From Leptobrachium leishanense (lineage: Eukaryota; Chordata; Amphibia; Anura; Megophryidae), in assembly GCA_009667805.1 (NCBI GenBank), contig CM019069.1, forward strand, positions 49,372,153-49,436,152: 64,000 nt of DNA, given 5' to 3'. The notes under the pieces are model-generated. The model did no database searches. It was not told the DNA's origin and saw only the letters and a program-made list of their open reading frames with translations. Shown here piece after piece: positions 30,526 through 41,538 of the stretch; the first letter of the stretch is position 1, and each line of letters begins with the position of its first letter. The translations under genes and the position numbers were made by a program.

Positions 30526-32730
30526 GAGGGGCGGAGCTAGCTGTGGTAGCGAGCGGACACGTTTTTGAGGAGCTCCCGCAGGCTTTCTGTTATTTCGAAG
30601 GATTATCGCACTCGTTTTGCTGCGGGATCGTTCCTGGTGGTTGCTGGACTGCCCATCGGACCCCGGATTCCGTGAGACGTGTAGCCTTGCGGGTCAGGAG
30701 GTGGTATTTTAATTCTGGAGGGATCGGGCCTATATTTCGGGCCTACTCCGCCTGCCTGCACCGTTGGACTGTGAGGAGCCGGACAGTGTCACTCTAGACT
30801 TAGCATTGAGGTTTACAGACATGGGTAAGAAGCTGCCCCCTGGGGTTACCCCGAAAAATGACTCTCGTCAGCGTGACATAAGGGACTCTATGGCCCGTGG
30901 GTCTGCCCCCCGGGGGGAGATGGCTTCCTCTCCCTTCCCCTCCGGCTATGGGTCTACAGATGACGAGGATTCCTATTGGTCCCATGACACGGGAACTGGA
31001 GCATCGTGGCTGTCCTCGCCGCCCCGGTCGATGGGATCGCAGCCCACCTCTACGGCAGCCAAAAAGCGGGCGCAAAAGAAGCGGAGGGCGGCGATGACGG
31101 CGACTTTGGCGACTGCACATGTCCTCCCGAAAGGGGATCATTCGGAGGAACAGCTGCTCTCTGCTGCTTGCGGCGTGACCTCGGAGCGGGACGGCGCCTC
31201 CCCGGAGCCCCGAGGGCTGGGGGCCGGGGTGGAGACGCTTGGTCCTGGCACTGCTGCACCAGCTGCGGAGGATGATGACGCTCTCCCTTCCACAAAGGGT
31301 GACCTCCGCCAGATTCTGGCTGAGATCCGGGAAATGTGGCGACCGGAGGTGGCCGCTGTTCGTGCTGAGGTGGAGGTGGTGCGTGCCCAGGTGACAGAGG
31401 TACAGGAGAGAGCAGAGGGGGTTGCGATAGAACAGACTCGCCTATCTGGTCTAGTGGATCGCCTCCGCACCCAAGTGGAAGTTTTATCGCGCTCTGTGGA
31501 AACTTTGGAAACACGACATCGTCGTCGCAATATCCGGGTCAGGGGCATCCCAGATGCGGTCTCTACGGAGGACCTGCTACCTTACGTGACTCGACTTGTG
31601 ACCCAAGTATCTGGCCTCCCTCCTGATACGCCGGAGCTCGTTGGAGCGGTGTTTCGAGTTCGGAAGGCTGCGACGGCACCCAGGGGGAAGCCAAGGGACG
31701 TTGTGGTGGTTTTCCGTGATGTAGCCGCGAAGGTGACTACTATGTCGGCCCCTGGTGCTCGGGACTCTATACAGTTCGAGGGGGCCACGCTGGCATTGTA
31801 CCATGATCTACCGTTTATGACATTGCTGTCTCGCCGCCGATTTCGAGATGTGACGTCCGTCCTTCGCAGCAAGGGGATCAGATATCGGTGGGGCTTGGCT
31901 GGTTCCTTGGTGGTGACCCATGACAACATTCCTTACACGGTCACTGACCCTGACATGGCTTGGATCGACCTGGCGGTTGCTGGCATCTCACCGGGGATGC
32001 CGGAGATCCCACCGGCCTGAGACATGCAGATGTCCTTCTACTCCTCGACTTTGAGTTCCCCTGGACCCCTACTAGCTTTTCTTTCTGTATTTCAGTTGCC
32101 CTCTGTGCTGAGATTTTAAATTGGGACCCTATTTGCTATCTGAACGTTGTTGCCTCAGTGAGTCATATCGTTATGGTCCGCCCTCCTGTTTTTGCCATGG
32201 CATGATGAGGGTGTACTCCCGGCATGTTTCTTGGATGTGAGCTGAAGGAGACTGACTGTTTTTCCTGCCCCGACCTGAACACTATCCTGCTGCAAGCGGC
32301 CTTCCTTGTGGAGTTCCCCTCTCCCTTCCCCATAGATGAGTATCTCGGCGTTGAATACCCTTTTCCCCTCTCCAGATCGCATTGTTGAGTTTCTGCTATG
32401 TTATGTTTTGAGGTTTCTAAGACTTTCTCCCCTATTTTTTAGTTCTCCCCTCCCCCCGCTTTGCTTAGTTTCGCAGACCTTTTACTTAAGCTCTATAGGC
32501 GTTTTACGCCTTCCTACATGCAAAGGACTTAAGCCTTCCTCTTAATTCCCCCATTACTTTTAGGTATATATACCATATATACGCCAATCCCATATTTTAT
32601 ATGCATTTTATTATATACTGTATGGTTGCTCTTTTTCATATACGTTCGCTGGCCCTGCGTGATCGTATCTTGTTTAATTTCATGAGACTTGTTTTATAAT
32701 TCTCTAAATAAAGAATTTAAAAAAAAAAAA
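30526..32730 (+). mobile_element. ORF1-only L1-type retroposon with poly(A) tail and 15-bp duplication
   Basis: Flanked by an exact AAATGTTTCAACGCC at 30511-30525 and 32731-32745. It starts GAGGGGCGGAGCTAGC, has about 295 bp of GC-rich 5' leader, one open frame (ORF1), about 700 bp of 3' sequence, an AATAAA at 32707-32712 and a poly(A) run from about 32719. No endonuclease or reverse-transcriptase motif is visible anywhere in the 2.2 kb. The perfect duplication and intact ORF1 mean the insertion is young. The architecture is that of HAL1 ('half-L1') elements known from mammals, which must borrow ORF2 protein. An internal deletion of a full L1 before or at insertion is the alternative. Confidence 0.85.
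30821..32020 (+). CDS. L1-type ORF1 protein (RNA-binding chaperone), intact
   Basis: The frame is open upstream to an ATG at 30764, but I prefer the ATG at 30821 (MGKKLPPGVTP, 399 residues) because it begins the lysine-rich ORF1-like N-terminus; the longer reading gives 418 residues. Numbering on the 418 form: a low-complexity Ser/Pro/Ala-rich region with a basic KKRAQKKRR cluster (20-180); a predicted coiled coil with regular hydrophobic spacing (about 180-250); an RRM beginning RRRNIRVRGIPD (254-325); and a C-terminal domain with LLSRRRFRDVTSVLRSKGIR then YRWGL (about 335-400). In L1 elements this protein trimerises, coats the element RNA and acts as a nucleic-acid chaperone in cytoplasmic RNPs. 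The sequence is GC-rich compared with its surroundings. No partner ORF2 follows. Host domestication is possible, but poly(A) tail and target duplication favour a mobile element. Confidence 0.85.
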   Translation: MGKKLPPGVTPKNDSRQRDIRDSMARGSAPRGEMASSPFPSGYGSTDDEDSYWSHDTGTGASWLSSPPRSMGSQPTSTAAKKRAQKKRRAAMTATLATAHVLPKGDHSEEQLLSAACGVTSERDGASPEPRGLGAGVETLGPGTAAPAAEDDDALPSTKGDLRQILAEIREMWRPEVAAVRAEVEVVRAQVTEVQERAEGVAIEQTRLSGLVDRLRTQVEVLSRSVETLETRHRRRNIRVRGIPDAVSTEDLLPYVTRLVTQVSGLPPDTPELVGAVFRVRKAATAPRGKPRDVVVVFRDVAAKVTTMSAPGARDSIQFEGATLALYHDLPFMTLLSRRRFRDVTSVLRSKGIRYRWGLAGSLVVTHDNIPYTVTDPDMAWIDLAVAGISPGMPEIPPA

Positions 32731-32889
32731 AAATGTTTCAACGCCAGAATTGCTTGTTGTGATTTACAGCGGTGAGCCTTTTCTATAAAGTATCAAATAA
32801 GAATACATATATTTAGGCATCAGAAGTAAAATCTAAATAGCCACCGGGCTCCTGGATTAGCCAAACACTGGTCTACAGGCCAAGACTAA

Positions 32890-33767
32890 CAGGGTTATTC
32901 AGAGAGATTCACTGCACAAGTCACTGCACGTTCGGTGACCTTTCATTCCCCGCACTTCGGGGTGATTCAGCGATTCTAGTTCGCCAACCCTGCGGTGTAT
33001 TCAGCAAGCACCTCAGGGCCCCCGTAGTGCAGGGAAAACTCGCCGCACACCCGCAGAACACTCACTGAATACTCACCGAATACTCACCGAAAACCCGCAG
33101 AAACCGCCTCAAAAACCTGACGAGCCGCTGATCACAGTGCAAAGCAGCTGCCGGAAAAAGCTGACACGCAGACGAACAAGGTTAAAAAAAAGTCCCAAAA
33201 AGATTACGCTTGAAAGTTTCAAAATTAAAACGCTGTTTGCAAAAAAACTACTGAACTAAAATGTCTGGAATTTTCATATAAGATCCAATGAATGATGATA
33301 CAGAAAAAAGAAAAATCGATTTAAAAAAAACAGAAAAAAATTTTTTCCGAAAAAATCCTGAAAAATGCTTAAAAGATCCTAAAAAAAATAATCTATAAAT
33401 AAAGAGAATTTTACAGCAGAATAAAATAATAAACAGTTTATCAGATATTGTATTAAAACGGGAATATTTTTAACATTGAAGCCTATGGGATTCGCCTGAA
33501 TAAACCTGTCGAATTAAGCCACTGAATGGCAGGGCATTTCGGCAACTTTTCCCTGCTGCTCGGTGTTCTCTGTATAGACGAAGCATTGCTTCTCTATGGG
33601 GGATTTCACTGCCCTCGAACAGATAACGAACAGGCACCGTAGGTGCAAGCAATTCGCCAAGATTTGGCGAACTGTCTGCTCTCTGAATAGCCAAATGGTC
33701 CTGAAATGTCCCCTGTTTGCTGAATTTCAGTGTCTGGTTCCATTTTTGGACCTCTCTGAATAACCCC
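32890..33767. mobile_element. Long Tc1/mariner-like MITE
   Basis: Left CAGGGTTATTCAGAGAGATTC and right CCTCTCTGAATAACCCC. The interior is collinear with 25305-26148 (GTCACTGCACGTTCGGTGAC; AACGCTGTTTGCAAA; ATTAAAACGGGAATATTTTT), with more divergence at the right end. Confidence 0.85.
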
Positions 33768-34979
33768 TTTAATAAAAAGCAATGGCAAAATATTCAAGGA
33801 CATGTATAAAATACAATAATAAAATAGTTGTGCCCTGCCTGTATTTTATCGTTTTTTTTTTAAAACAACCTTTATGAGGAATAGAGATACCAAGTCCCGT
33901 ACCATTAGGTAGAATATGAAAAAAATAAAATAATAATCCCCGGCCCATTGTAAAACACCTTGTGGCTTGAAATTGTTATCTAAGTACTGGAAACCTTGCG
34001 GGTAAAAATGAGAAATAAAGATCTCAGTAGAACATGTATCTCTTTTGTAAAAGTTAAAGGCAAAAAGAAAGTCTTTGTAAGGGACAGTGAATGGTGTATA
34101 TATATATATTTAGAAACACACCATTTAAAAAAAAAAAAAGAGAGAGGGGAACAATCAAGGCTTACACATTGGTTTCAAAATCACCTTAAAATCACCTCGC
34201 CAGAACATTGTGCTTAAAGATACATGGCAGGTTTTGAAGATTATTATTACAGAGGATTTGTTAAAAATTAGAAGTTCAATTCAGGATTGAAGACAGAGTG
34301 CTTTGTCACCATTTGGCTTCCACCTTCGCTTAATTTGATTCCGATAGGGATCAAATAAATGATATTTCCAGAATCTGTAACCCCGAAATGAGATCTCTGT
34401 ATCCTCCTAATCAAAGGAAATACCACCACGAGTGAAATGTAAGCCATGTCCTTTGACTCGAGGCGAATCGTTTGGACAAGAGGTTAAGGGTTTGTTAAAG
34501 AAAATCTGTTTTGATTAAGTGTTACATATGGTGAAATACTCCTTCCTTCAAGTAAAGGTCAGAGCAGATGACATTCGATGTGTGTAATATAAATTAGGGT
34601 GTCTTTGATGCCTTCTAACCACCTATCTCGAAGGTGGGTGTATTTTTTTTTTTTAGATATCCGGATTGCAAGCGTTCTGGAACCTGTATTAATAAGCCGG
34701 TTACCCTATAGGAGTAAGACTTTAAAATCTTACACAGAAATACTCTTAACTTTCGTTTTTTTGTTTTTTTTTAAAGTCTTGGGCAAAGGTCTATATTCTG
34801 TTACTCCTTTGGTATTTCACTGCCGAATTAGAAGTCTTATTCAGTGGCACTTATCGTTTAAGTCATTATATTGTCTACCACAAGCCGCTCCAAGAGGAGA
34901 CGATATGCACCATGTACCTCTCGATAATGACTCTTTCAGAGATTTCCCCTTGCTTTACATCATTTGTTTTGATGACATA
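33768..34979. other. Intergenic DNA, no recognisable feature
   Basis: About 1.2 kb of AT-rich DNA with simple runs (TA at 34098-34111, A at 34126-34138). A 145-codon plus-strand frame at 34599-35036 has no known motif and runs into the neighbouring MITE, so I do not call it a gene. Confidence 0.4.
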
Positions 34980-35824
34980 CGGGGTTATTCAAAGTGCTCC
35001 GAATTGCTGGCGAAAGGTAACCGAACGCTGAAATGACCTTTCCTGGCCATTCGGCTATTCAGAGAGCAGACAGTTCCCCAAATGTTGGTGAATTTCCTGC
35101 ACATTCTGTGTCTGTTCGAGGGCAGTGAAATACCCATAGCTTCGTCTATTCAGCGAACAAAACCCAGCAGTGAAAAGTTGCCGAAGTGCCCTGCCATTCG
35201 TTTGCTTCATTCGGCAGGTTTATTCAGGTGAATCCCATAGGATTCAATATTAAAAATATTCCCGTTTTAGTTCAATATCTAATAAACCGTTCATTATAAT
35301 ATTCTGCAGTAAAGAGTCTCTTTATTAATAGATTTTTTAAGCATTTTTCTGCCAAAAAATGTTTTCTGTTTTTTTTTTAGTTTTTTTCTTTTTTCTGTAA
35401 CAGCCCTTTTTATTATCATTCATTGGATCTTATATGTAAATTTCAGACATTTTTGCTCAGTAGTTTCTTTGTAAACAGCGTTTCACTTTTCAAACATTCA
35501 AGCATACTGGGTTTTTTTTTCACTCCATTCGTCTGCGGTGTCGGGTTTTTCCGGTGGCTGCGCTGCGTGTGATCGGCTCCTGCTAAGGTGTCTTCAGCGG
35601 GGTTAATCCAGATGTTTTTGTGGGTTTCAGTGAGCATTTGCCTGGGTTTTGCAGTGAGTGTTCGGCAGGTTTTCGGCAGCTTATCCCTGCACTACGACGG
35701 CCCTGTGGTGCTTGCTGAATACACCGCAGGGTGGCCGAAATGGGATCTCCAAATCACACCGAAATGAAGAGAATGAAAAGTCACCGATCGTGCAGTGACT
35801 TTTCGATTCTCTTTGAATAACCTG
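34980..35824. mobile_element. Long Tc1/mariner-like MITE, TA duplication
   Basis: CGGGGTTATTCAAAGTGCTCC at the left and TTCTCTTTGAATAACCTG at the right, with TA at 34978-34979 and 35825-35826. The orientation matches 10094-10989. It shows best that the long class uses a TA target. Confidence 0.85.
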
Positions 35825-35872
35825 TAAGTGATTACCTGTTAAAATGCACAATGGCGTATGGTGCGAGAATAA

Positions 35873-36162
35873 GGCCCTTTTCACACCTGGGCGTTTTACA
35901 TCGCGTTCCTGCGCGCTGTAAAATGCCCAAACACGGAAATCCCATGATTTCCTATGGGGCCCGTTCACACCTGGGTGTTTTACAGCGCGTAGGAACAGTG
36001 CAGGAAATTCTTTGGGGCGTATTGCAGCGCGTTCGCGGGCATAGACTGCAGCGTGAACGTGCTGCAATGCGCATTCACACGTTTTTCACATTGACGCAAT
36101 ACACGTGCCAAAAACGCGCGTATTACGCACGGTATGAATAATGCTGAGGTGTGAACCCAGCC
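35873..36162. mobile_element. PIF/Harbinger-like MITE, CACACCTGGGCG family
   Basis: Termini GGCCCTTTTCACACCTGGGCG and GAGGTGTGAACCCAGCC are flanked by TAA on both sides (35870-35872 and 36163-36165). The internal tandem-like phrases TTTTACAGCGCG and GGAAATCCCATGATTTCCTATGG repeat. Related to 62809-63111. Confidence 0.88.
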
Positions 36163-36310
36163 TAAAAGAAAAAAAACTACCTTAGGTTTCCCACCTCCTT
36201 CTGCGAACAAGGAGACGATGGGTCACGTAGCTGTGGTCTGTGGACTCATGAAGGTTCCTGCAGAGCGGTTAAATAAAAAAGTAACTTCAGCTGCTAAAAT
36301 GCTTCTTTTA

Positions 36311-36736
36311 GGCTAGGGTCAGACGAACGCTGTGCGAACTTGCGTGCAGCCGCACTTTATCACGGCCGTAGTAGCAGCAAATAACGGCCAATGATGGGCA
36401 ATATACGAAGTACGGCCGCACGAAAGTCCGGCTGCGCAACGCAAGCGGCAAACAAACGCATTTTTTCGAGAACGTGATACCGCTAGTACTGACGTACAGA
36501 GTGCGCTGCGTCCGCTAGCGGCGTGTGTGCGTGATTAGGAGATGTCAGACGCTGCTAATGTCCGGCCAACATAACGTACAGACGCAAAAAGTGTTTTATT
36601 GGTGATCCGTACAAAATCACGGATGAAAATGCGCATCGTATGACCGCTATCGCGTATTCCGTGAAAATATACGTCCATTCGTTCTAACGCACTTTTTCAC
36701 GGACGACGTGAAACATGCGTTCGTCTGACCCTAGCC
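36311..36736. mobile_element. PIF/Harbinger-like MITE, TTA duplication
   Basis: GGCTAGGGTCAGACGAACGC and its complement, with TTA on both sides. It is a member of the 12715-13141 family in reverse orientation relative to the next element at 36780. Confidence 0.9.
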
Positions 36737-36779
36737 TTACTAGGTTAGAACTTTGTAAAGTAAATAGAATGTTCTCTTA

Positions 36780-37205
36780 GGCTAGGGTCAGACTAACGCA
36801 TTTTTCGCGCTGTCCGTGAAAAAGTGCGTTCGAACGAATGGACGCATTTTTTCACGGAATACGCGATAGCGGTCATACGATGTGCATTTTCATTCGTGAT
36901 TTTGTACGGTTATCAATATAACACTTTTTGCGCCTGGACGTGATGTTGGCCGGACATTAGCAGCGTCTGATGTCTCCTAATCACGTACACACGCCGCTAG
37001 CGGACGCAGCGCACTCTGTACGTCAGTAGTAGCGGTTTGACGTTCTCGAAAAAATGCGTTCGTTTGCCATTTGCGTTGTGCGGCTGCACTTTTGTGCGGA
37101 CGTTCCTCGTATGCTGCCCGGCATTGGACGTAATTTGCTGCTAGCGCGGCCGTGATTTAGTGCGGCTAAACGCACGTTAATACTGCGTTAGTCTGACCCA
37201 CAGCC
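36780..37205. mobile_element. PIF/Harbinger-like MITE, TTA duplication
   Basis: GGCTAGGGTCAGACTAACGC and GTCTGACCCACAGCC, with TTA on both sides. It lies 43 bp from the previous member and points the opposite way, so the two form a roughly 900-bp inverted duplication. Confidence 0.9.
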
Positions 37206-37689
37206 TTAATGAAGGAACAGGGTGTAACAGTGTATATCTATCCCCGTGTTTCTTATTGGAGAGCATCCTGTTAAACACCAGTAACATTTTGATAGGTTAA
37301 TAGAGTCTGCTGAAGATTTGTCATTTGCAGGGCTGCCCTTAAAGAGGGGTAAATGGGGCCTGGGATCTACAACATGGCCAATCAAATACCAATCATGTTC
37401 ACAGCTTGCATGAAATAGATTTTTTCTCCTGTTGGTGCTGCATTATGGGAGATGGTGAGTGAATTCCATGATGAACACAACTGTCACAAGAAGTGCATTC
37501 CGACATTTTTTGTAGAAGAAAGGCAAGCCGGTGGATCATTAGGGCTAGGGTGATCATGATCAGGTGGACTAAAAAAAATATCAGGGTTAAATTTTTAAAC
37601 ACACATTCCCGGATGTCCCCTATTAAGACAATTATGTTACAAATCTATGCATTTCTGACATAGCCAGAGGCCTGGTAGTAAAAAACTAC

Positions 37690-38460
37690 GAGCCCTATTA
37701 CACTCTGCACGCTAACGGTAGCGCTCACCTGCGTGAGTATTACTGCGGTGTTTAGGGCCTATTACAATCCAAACGCAAACAGGTTAAAAAACCCGTTTGC
37801 GTTTGGGACCTTGCGCTCCTCTGCGCGAGGTCACTGCACTTTGCGCTCCCTATACTTAACATGAGGAGCGCAAAGTTTTAATCAGCGCTGGTATTACAAA
37901 GTCCCAGCGCTGATTAACGCCTGACTCTGGTCAACGAAAAGTTAACCAGAGCCAGGACCTGGTGTTAACGGATTCCACTGGTTCAGAATCCGTTAACACC
38001 AGCTTAAAAAAAGTAAAAAAAAAATTACATACTCACCTCCTGTCCCGTGGCGAGGACTGCGGCTCCGGTCGCCTCCGCCGGCCGGCGGGAGCAGGGAAAG
38101 ACAGGGGGAAAAAGTCCCCCCCTGTCACTCCCTGCATATCCCTACGCCGACCGGCCGGATCTCGCGATGCGAGATCCGGCCGGTCACGCGATGCGAGATC
38201 CGGCCGGTCACGCGATGCGAGATCCGGCCGGTCACGTGACCGGCAGAGAGGACCTCAATGGAGTCATATGGACTCCGGCGAGCGGATGTTCGCGGCTGCG
38301 CCTAGCGCTGCCGCGAGCATCCTGATTTTTAACGGGCGCTACAATGCAGGCAGCTTTTTTTTGCACCTGCATTGTAATCTGGCGTTAAAAAGCGGGCGCA
38401 AGGGGGAAAACTGTGGGTGCAGTTTTTCCTCCCTTGCTCCCGCGGTTTAACGCCCAGCAG
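37690..38460. mobile_element. GC-rich foldback element with three 24-bp repeats
   Basis: GAGCCCTATTACACTCTGC and GGGCCTATTACAATCC phrases at the left, and CTGCATTGTAATCTGGCG with GCGGTTTAACGCC at the right, resemble the ends of 52992-53699. Internal hairpins include AATCCGTTAACACCAGC with its complement. At 38155-38240 the unit GCGATGCGAGATCCGGCCGG plus TCAC occurs three times. Open frames crossing it (38047-38325 and 37962-38450) follow the repeat and have no domain. Boundaries are approximate. Confidence 0.6.
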
Positions 38461-38855
38461 TTCCCTCATCCTATAACCTCCGATCAAGGACCAGCACCTT
38501 ACTTGCAATACCACAATACAAAAAGAAAGTGGCTCGATCCTCATTTTCCTACAGAGCACCACAATTATGGAATAACCTCCCAGACGCCATCAAATCTTCC
38601 CCCAGTCTTAAGTAACTCAAGAGATCTTTACTAACATACCTCAATACAGAATGCACCTGTAAACATGTAACCTAGTGACTATATTTCCAACATATTTATT
38701 TTCTGTTAATCTGTATATTTGTGTTGTTAATATCTTACATTGTATTTCTGTAACTAACACTTCAATGTTCTTGAATCCAGGACATACTTGAAAACGAGAG
38801 AAATCTCAATGTATCCTTCCTGGTAAAATACTTTATAAATAAATAAATAATAGGG
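38461..38855 (+). mobile_element. LINE C-terminal coding remnant and 3' tail
   Basis: In one frame the sequence reads RAPQLWNNLPDAIKSSPSLK, the standard C-terminal block of CR1/L2/Rex-type reverse transcriptases, followed by a stop. The 3'UTR continues to TATCCTTCCTGGTAAAATAC and ATAAATAAATAAATAA. A second copy of the tail is at 20290-20545. Confidence 0.75.
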
Positions 38856-38879
38856 CCCTACATTTCTGAATCGTTCCGT

Positions 38880-39020
38880 CTACAACAGGGGTCAAGCGTC
38901 TTCGAATTACATCTCCTGTGATGGCCAGTGACTCTTTAGGATGGCTTAGTCTCAGGGGAAATGTAGTTCCAAAACATCTGGAGGACTCATGGGACTCATT
39001 CAGGGGCCAAGTCTGCAAGG
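38880..39020. mobile_element. Foldback repeat fragment (ACTACA type)
   Basis: It contains the pair TACATCTCCTGTGATGGCC and GAAATGTAGTTCCAAAACATC, the same theme as 1980-2200 and 61117-61252. Ends are not sharply defined. Confidence 0.45.
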
Positions 39021-39264
39021 TTGAAGGTTTTTTTCTTTATGTATTCTGATGCTCAGTTTGTCCCCTGTCCGTATAAATGATTTTGGGATATTCAGGGCAC
39101 CTAGGACGTGCACAAACTCCGTTATTTCCCCCCTTACTCAACCCCACCACTTTGTTTTCTCTCCGCCTATCGGTGTTCATGGTTATATGAAAAATGTTGA
39201 TTGCAAAGCTACTGTCCCATCTCTCAAATGCTTGTAACTATATGCCTTGTCTAACTAAAGTCTA

Positions 39265-39435
39265 AGGGGGTTATTCAGAGAGAGGTGAAAACCAGGAGAA
39301 GAGAACAATCTAGACCAAATAGCCGATTTGGAAAGTGAGATAAATGGGAGAATTTTTCTGGTTTGGCTATTTTGACCTAGAATTTTCACTTCTCCTGCCA
39401 ATTCTCCTGAGTTTCACCTCTCTCTGAATAACCCC
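39265..39435. mobile_element. Short Tc1/mariner-like MITE
   Basis: GGGGGTTATTCAGAGAGAGG and CTCTCTGAATAACCCC, with internal AATAGCCGATTTGG and TTTTGACCTAGAATTTTC. Slight decay at both outer ends hides the TA. Confidence 0.8.
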
Positions 39436-39501
39436 GTCAAAAAAACATCTGAAGGGCCACGGTAGCCGACTCCTGGTCTACAACGATCTATTGTGAAAAT
39501 A

Positions 39502-41149
39502 CAGTCAGGTCCAGAAATATTGGGACGTCGACACAATTTTAACATCTTTGGCTCTATACACACACCACAATGGAGTTGGAATGAAACAAACACAATGTGC
39601 TTTAACTGCAGACTGTCAGCTTTAATTTGAGGGTATGTACATCCAACTCAGGTGAACGGTGTAGGACTTACAGCAGTTTGCAGATGTGCCTCCCACTTGT
39701 TAAGGGACCAAAGGTAATGGGACAGAATAATAATCATAAATCAAACTTTCCCTTCTTAATACTTGGTTGCAAATCCTTTGCAGTCAATCACAGCCTGAAG
39801 TCTGGAACGCATAGACATCACCAGACGCTGGGTTTCATCCCTGGTGATGCTCTGCCAGGCCTCTACTGCAACTGTCTTCAGTTCCTGCTTGTTCTTGGGG
39901 CATTTTCCCTTCAGTTTTGTCTTCAGCAAGTGAAATGCATGCTCAATGGGATTCAGGTCAGGTGATTGACTTGGCCATTGCATAACATTCCACTTCTGTC
40001 CCTTCAAAAACTCTTTGGCTGCTTTTGCAGTATGCTTTTTGTCATTGTCCATCTGCACTGTGAAGCGCCGTCCAATGAGTTCTGCAGCATTTGGCTGAAT
40101 GTGAGCAGATAATATTGCCCGAAACACTTCAGAATTCATCCTGCTGCTTTTGTCAGCAGTCACATCATCAATAAATACAAGAGAACCAGTTCCATTGGCA
40201 GCCATACATGCCCACGCCATGACACTACCACCAACATGCTTCACTGATGAGGTGGTATGCTTAGGATCATAAGCAGTTCCTTTCCTTCTCCATACTCTTC
40301 TCTTCCCATCACTCTGGTACAAGTTGATCTTGGTCTCATCTGTCCATAGGATCTTGTTCCAGAACTGTGAAGGCTTTGTTAGGTGTTGTTTGGCAAACTC
40401 TAATCTGGCCTTCCTGTTTTTGAGGCTCACCAATGGTTTACATCTTGTGGTGAACCCTCTGTATTCACTCTGGTGAAGTCTTCTCTTGATTGTTGACTTT
40501 TACACACATACACCTACCTCCTGGAGAGTGTTCTTGATCTGGCCAACTGTTGTGAAGGGTGTTTTCTTCACCAGGGAAAGAATTCTTCGGTCATCCACCA
40601 CAGTTGTTTTCCGTGGTCTCCGGGTTTTTTGGTGTTGCGAGCTCACCGGTGCGTTCCTTCTTTTTGAGAATGTTCCAAACAGTTGTTTTGGCCACGCCTA
40701 ATGTTCTTGCTATCTCTCTGATGGGTTTGTTTTGTTTCTTCAGCCTAATGATGGCTTGCTTCACTGATAGTGACAGCTCTTTGGATCTCATCTTGAGAGT
40801 TGACAGCAACAGATTCCAAATGCAAATAGCACACCTGAAATGAACTCTGGGCCTTTTATCTGCACATTGTAAGTGGGGTAATGAGGGAATATCACACACC
40901 TGGCCATGGAACAGCTGAGAAGCCAATTGTCCCATTACTTTTGGTCCCTTAACAAGTGGGAGGCACATCTGCAAACTGCTGTAAGTCCTACACCGTTCAC
41001 CTGAGTTGGATATACATACCCTCAAATTAAAGCTGACAGTCTGCAGTTAAAGCACATTGTGTTTGTTTCATTCCAACTCCATTGTGGTGGTGTATAGAGC
41101 CAAAGATGTTAGAATTGTGTCGACGTCCCAATATTTCTGGACCTAACTG
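39502..41149 (-). mobile_element. Tc1 transposon with long inverted repeats
   Basis: A 1648-bp element with termini CAGTCAGGTCCAGAAATATT and its complement, flanked by TA (39500-39501 and 41150-41151). The inverted repeats extend about 220 bp (39502-39724 and 40928-41149). They include an inner GTGCCTCCCACTTGTTAAGG block, consistent with the IR/DR organisation of several vertebrate Tc1 families. It contains one transposase gene in minus orientation, now broken. Confidence 0.9.
39756..40791 (-). pseudogene. Tc1 transposase, frameshifted and stopped
   Basis: Start ATG at 40791 (MRSKELSLSVKQ). The N-terminal paired-like helix-turn-helix domain includes REIARTLGVAKTTVWNILKK. The frame shifts near 40610-40625, after which KTTVVDDRRILSLVKK is read in another frame, and a TAA stop falls at about 40500. 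From there the frame is open to 39756. The catalytic DDE domain is complete: WTDETKI (first Asp), VQMDNDKKHTA (second Asp) and SPDLNPIEHAF (Glu, 34 residues after the second Asp as in Tc1). The linker also has GGSVMAW. The family normally encodes about 340 residues and cuts and pastes at TA. With two lesions it cannot make full-length enzyme, though its ends could be mobilised in trans. Confidence 0.9.
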
Positions 41150-41538
41150 TATTACTTGGCTCTTAAAAATATTTATAGTGGTTCATTCCAAGTCAATCAA
41201 CGCTTCGGTAAATCTACCAACTCCATCAGGTTTAATGTTTTTAGTAGACTTACCAGAGCATCAGTTTACACCCAACTCTGAATATGTCCCACGAATGGTT
41301 CTGAATCTTCCTTACTGGCTCCTAAATATGGTAGGAATGTGTCAAGCCGTGCAAGAATTACAGGAAAGTATTTGTAGTAGTAGTATTTTTTGTAATGTTT
41401 TATTTTCTCTAGCACCACTGTAATAAACTTATTAATATAGACATATATAAAAGAGCAAAATAATCCAAAAGAGGAAATCAAGACACGTGTAGGCGAATCA
41501 GAGCTGGGGCATTTACCGCTACATATTTCGTCCTCTTA

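Noticed and set aside
30513..30797. 94-codon frame MFQRRGAELAVV at the start of the L1-type retroposon
   Set aside because: It begins inside the target duplication and reads through the 5' leader. No conserved domain; ORF1 starts further on.
34599..35036. 145-codon plus-strand frame as a host gene
   Set aside because: No motif, low complexity (poly-F from T runs), and it crosses the boundary of the MITE at 34980.
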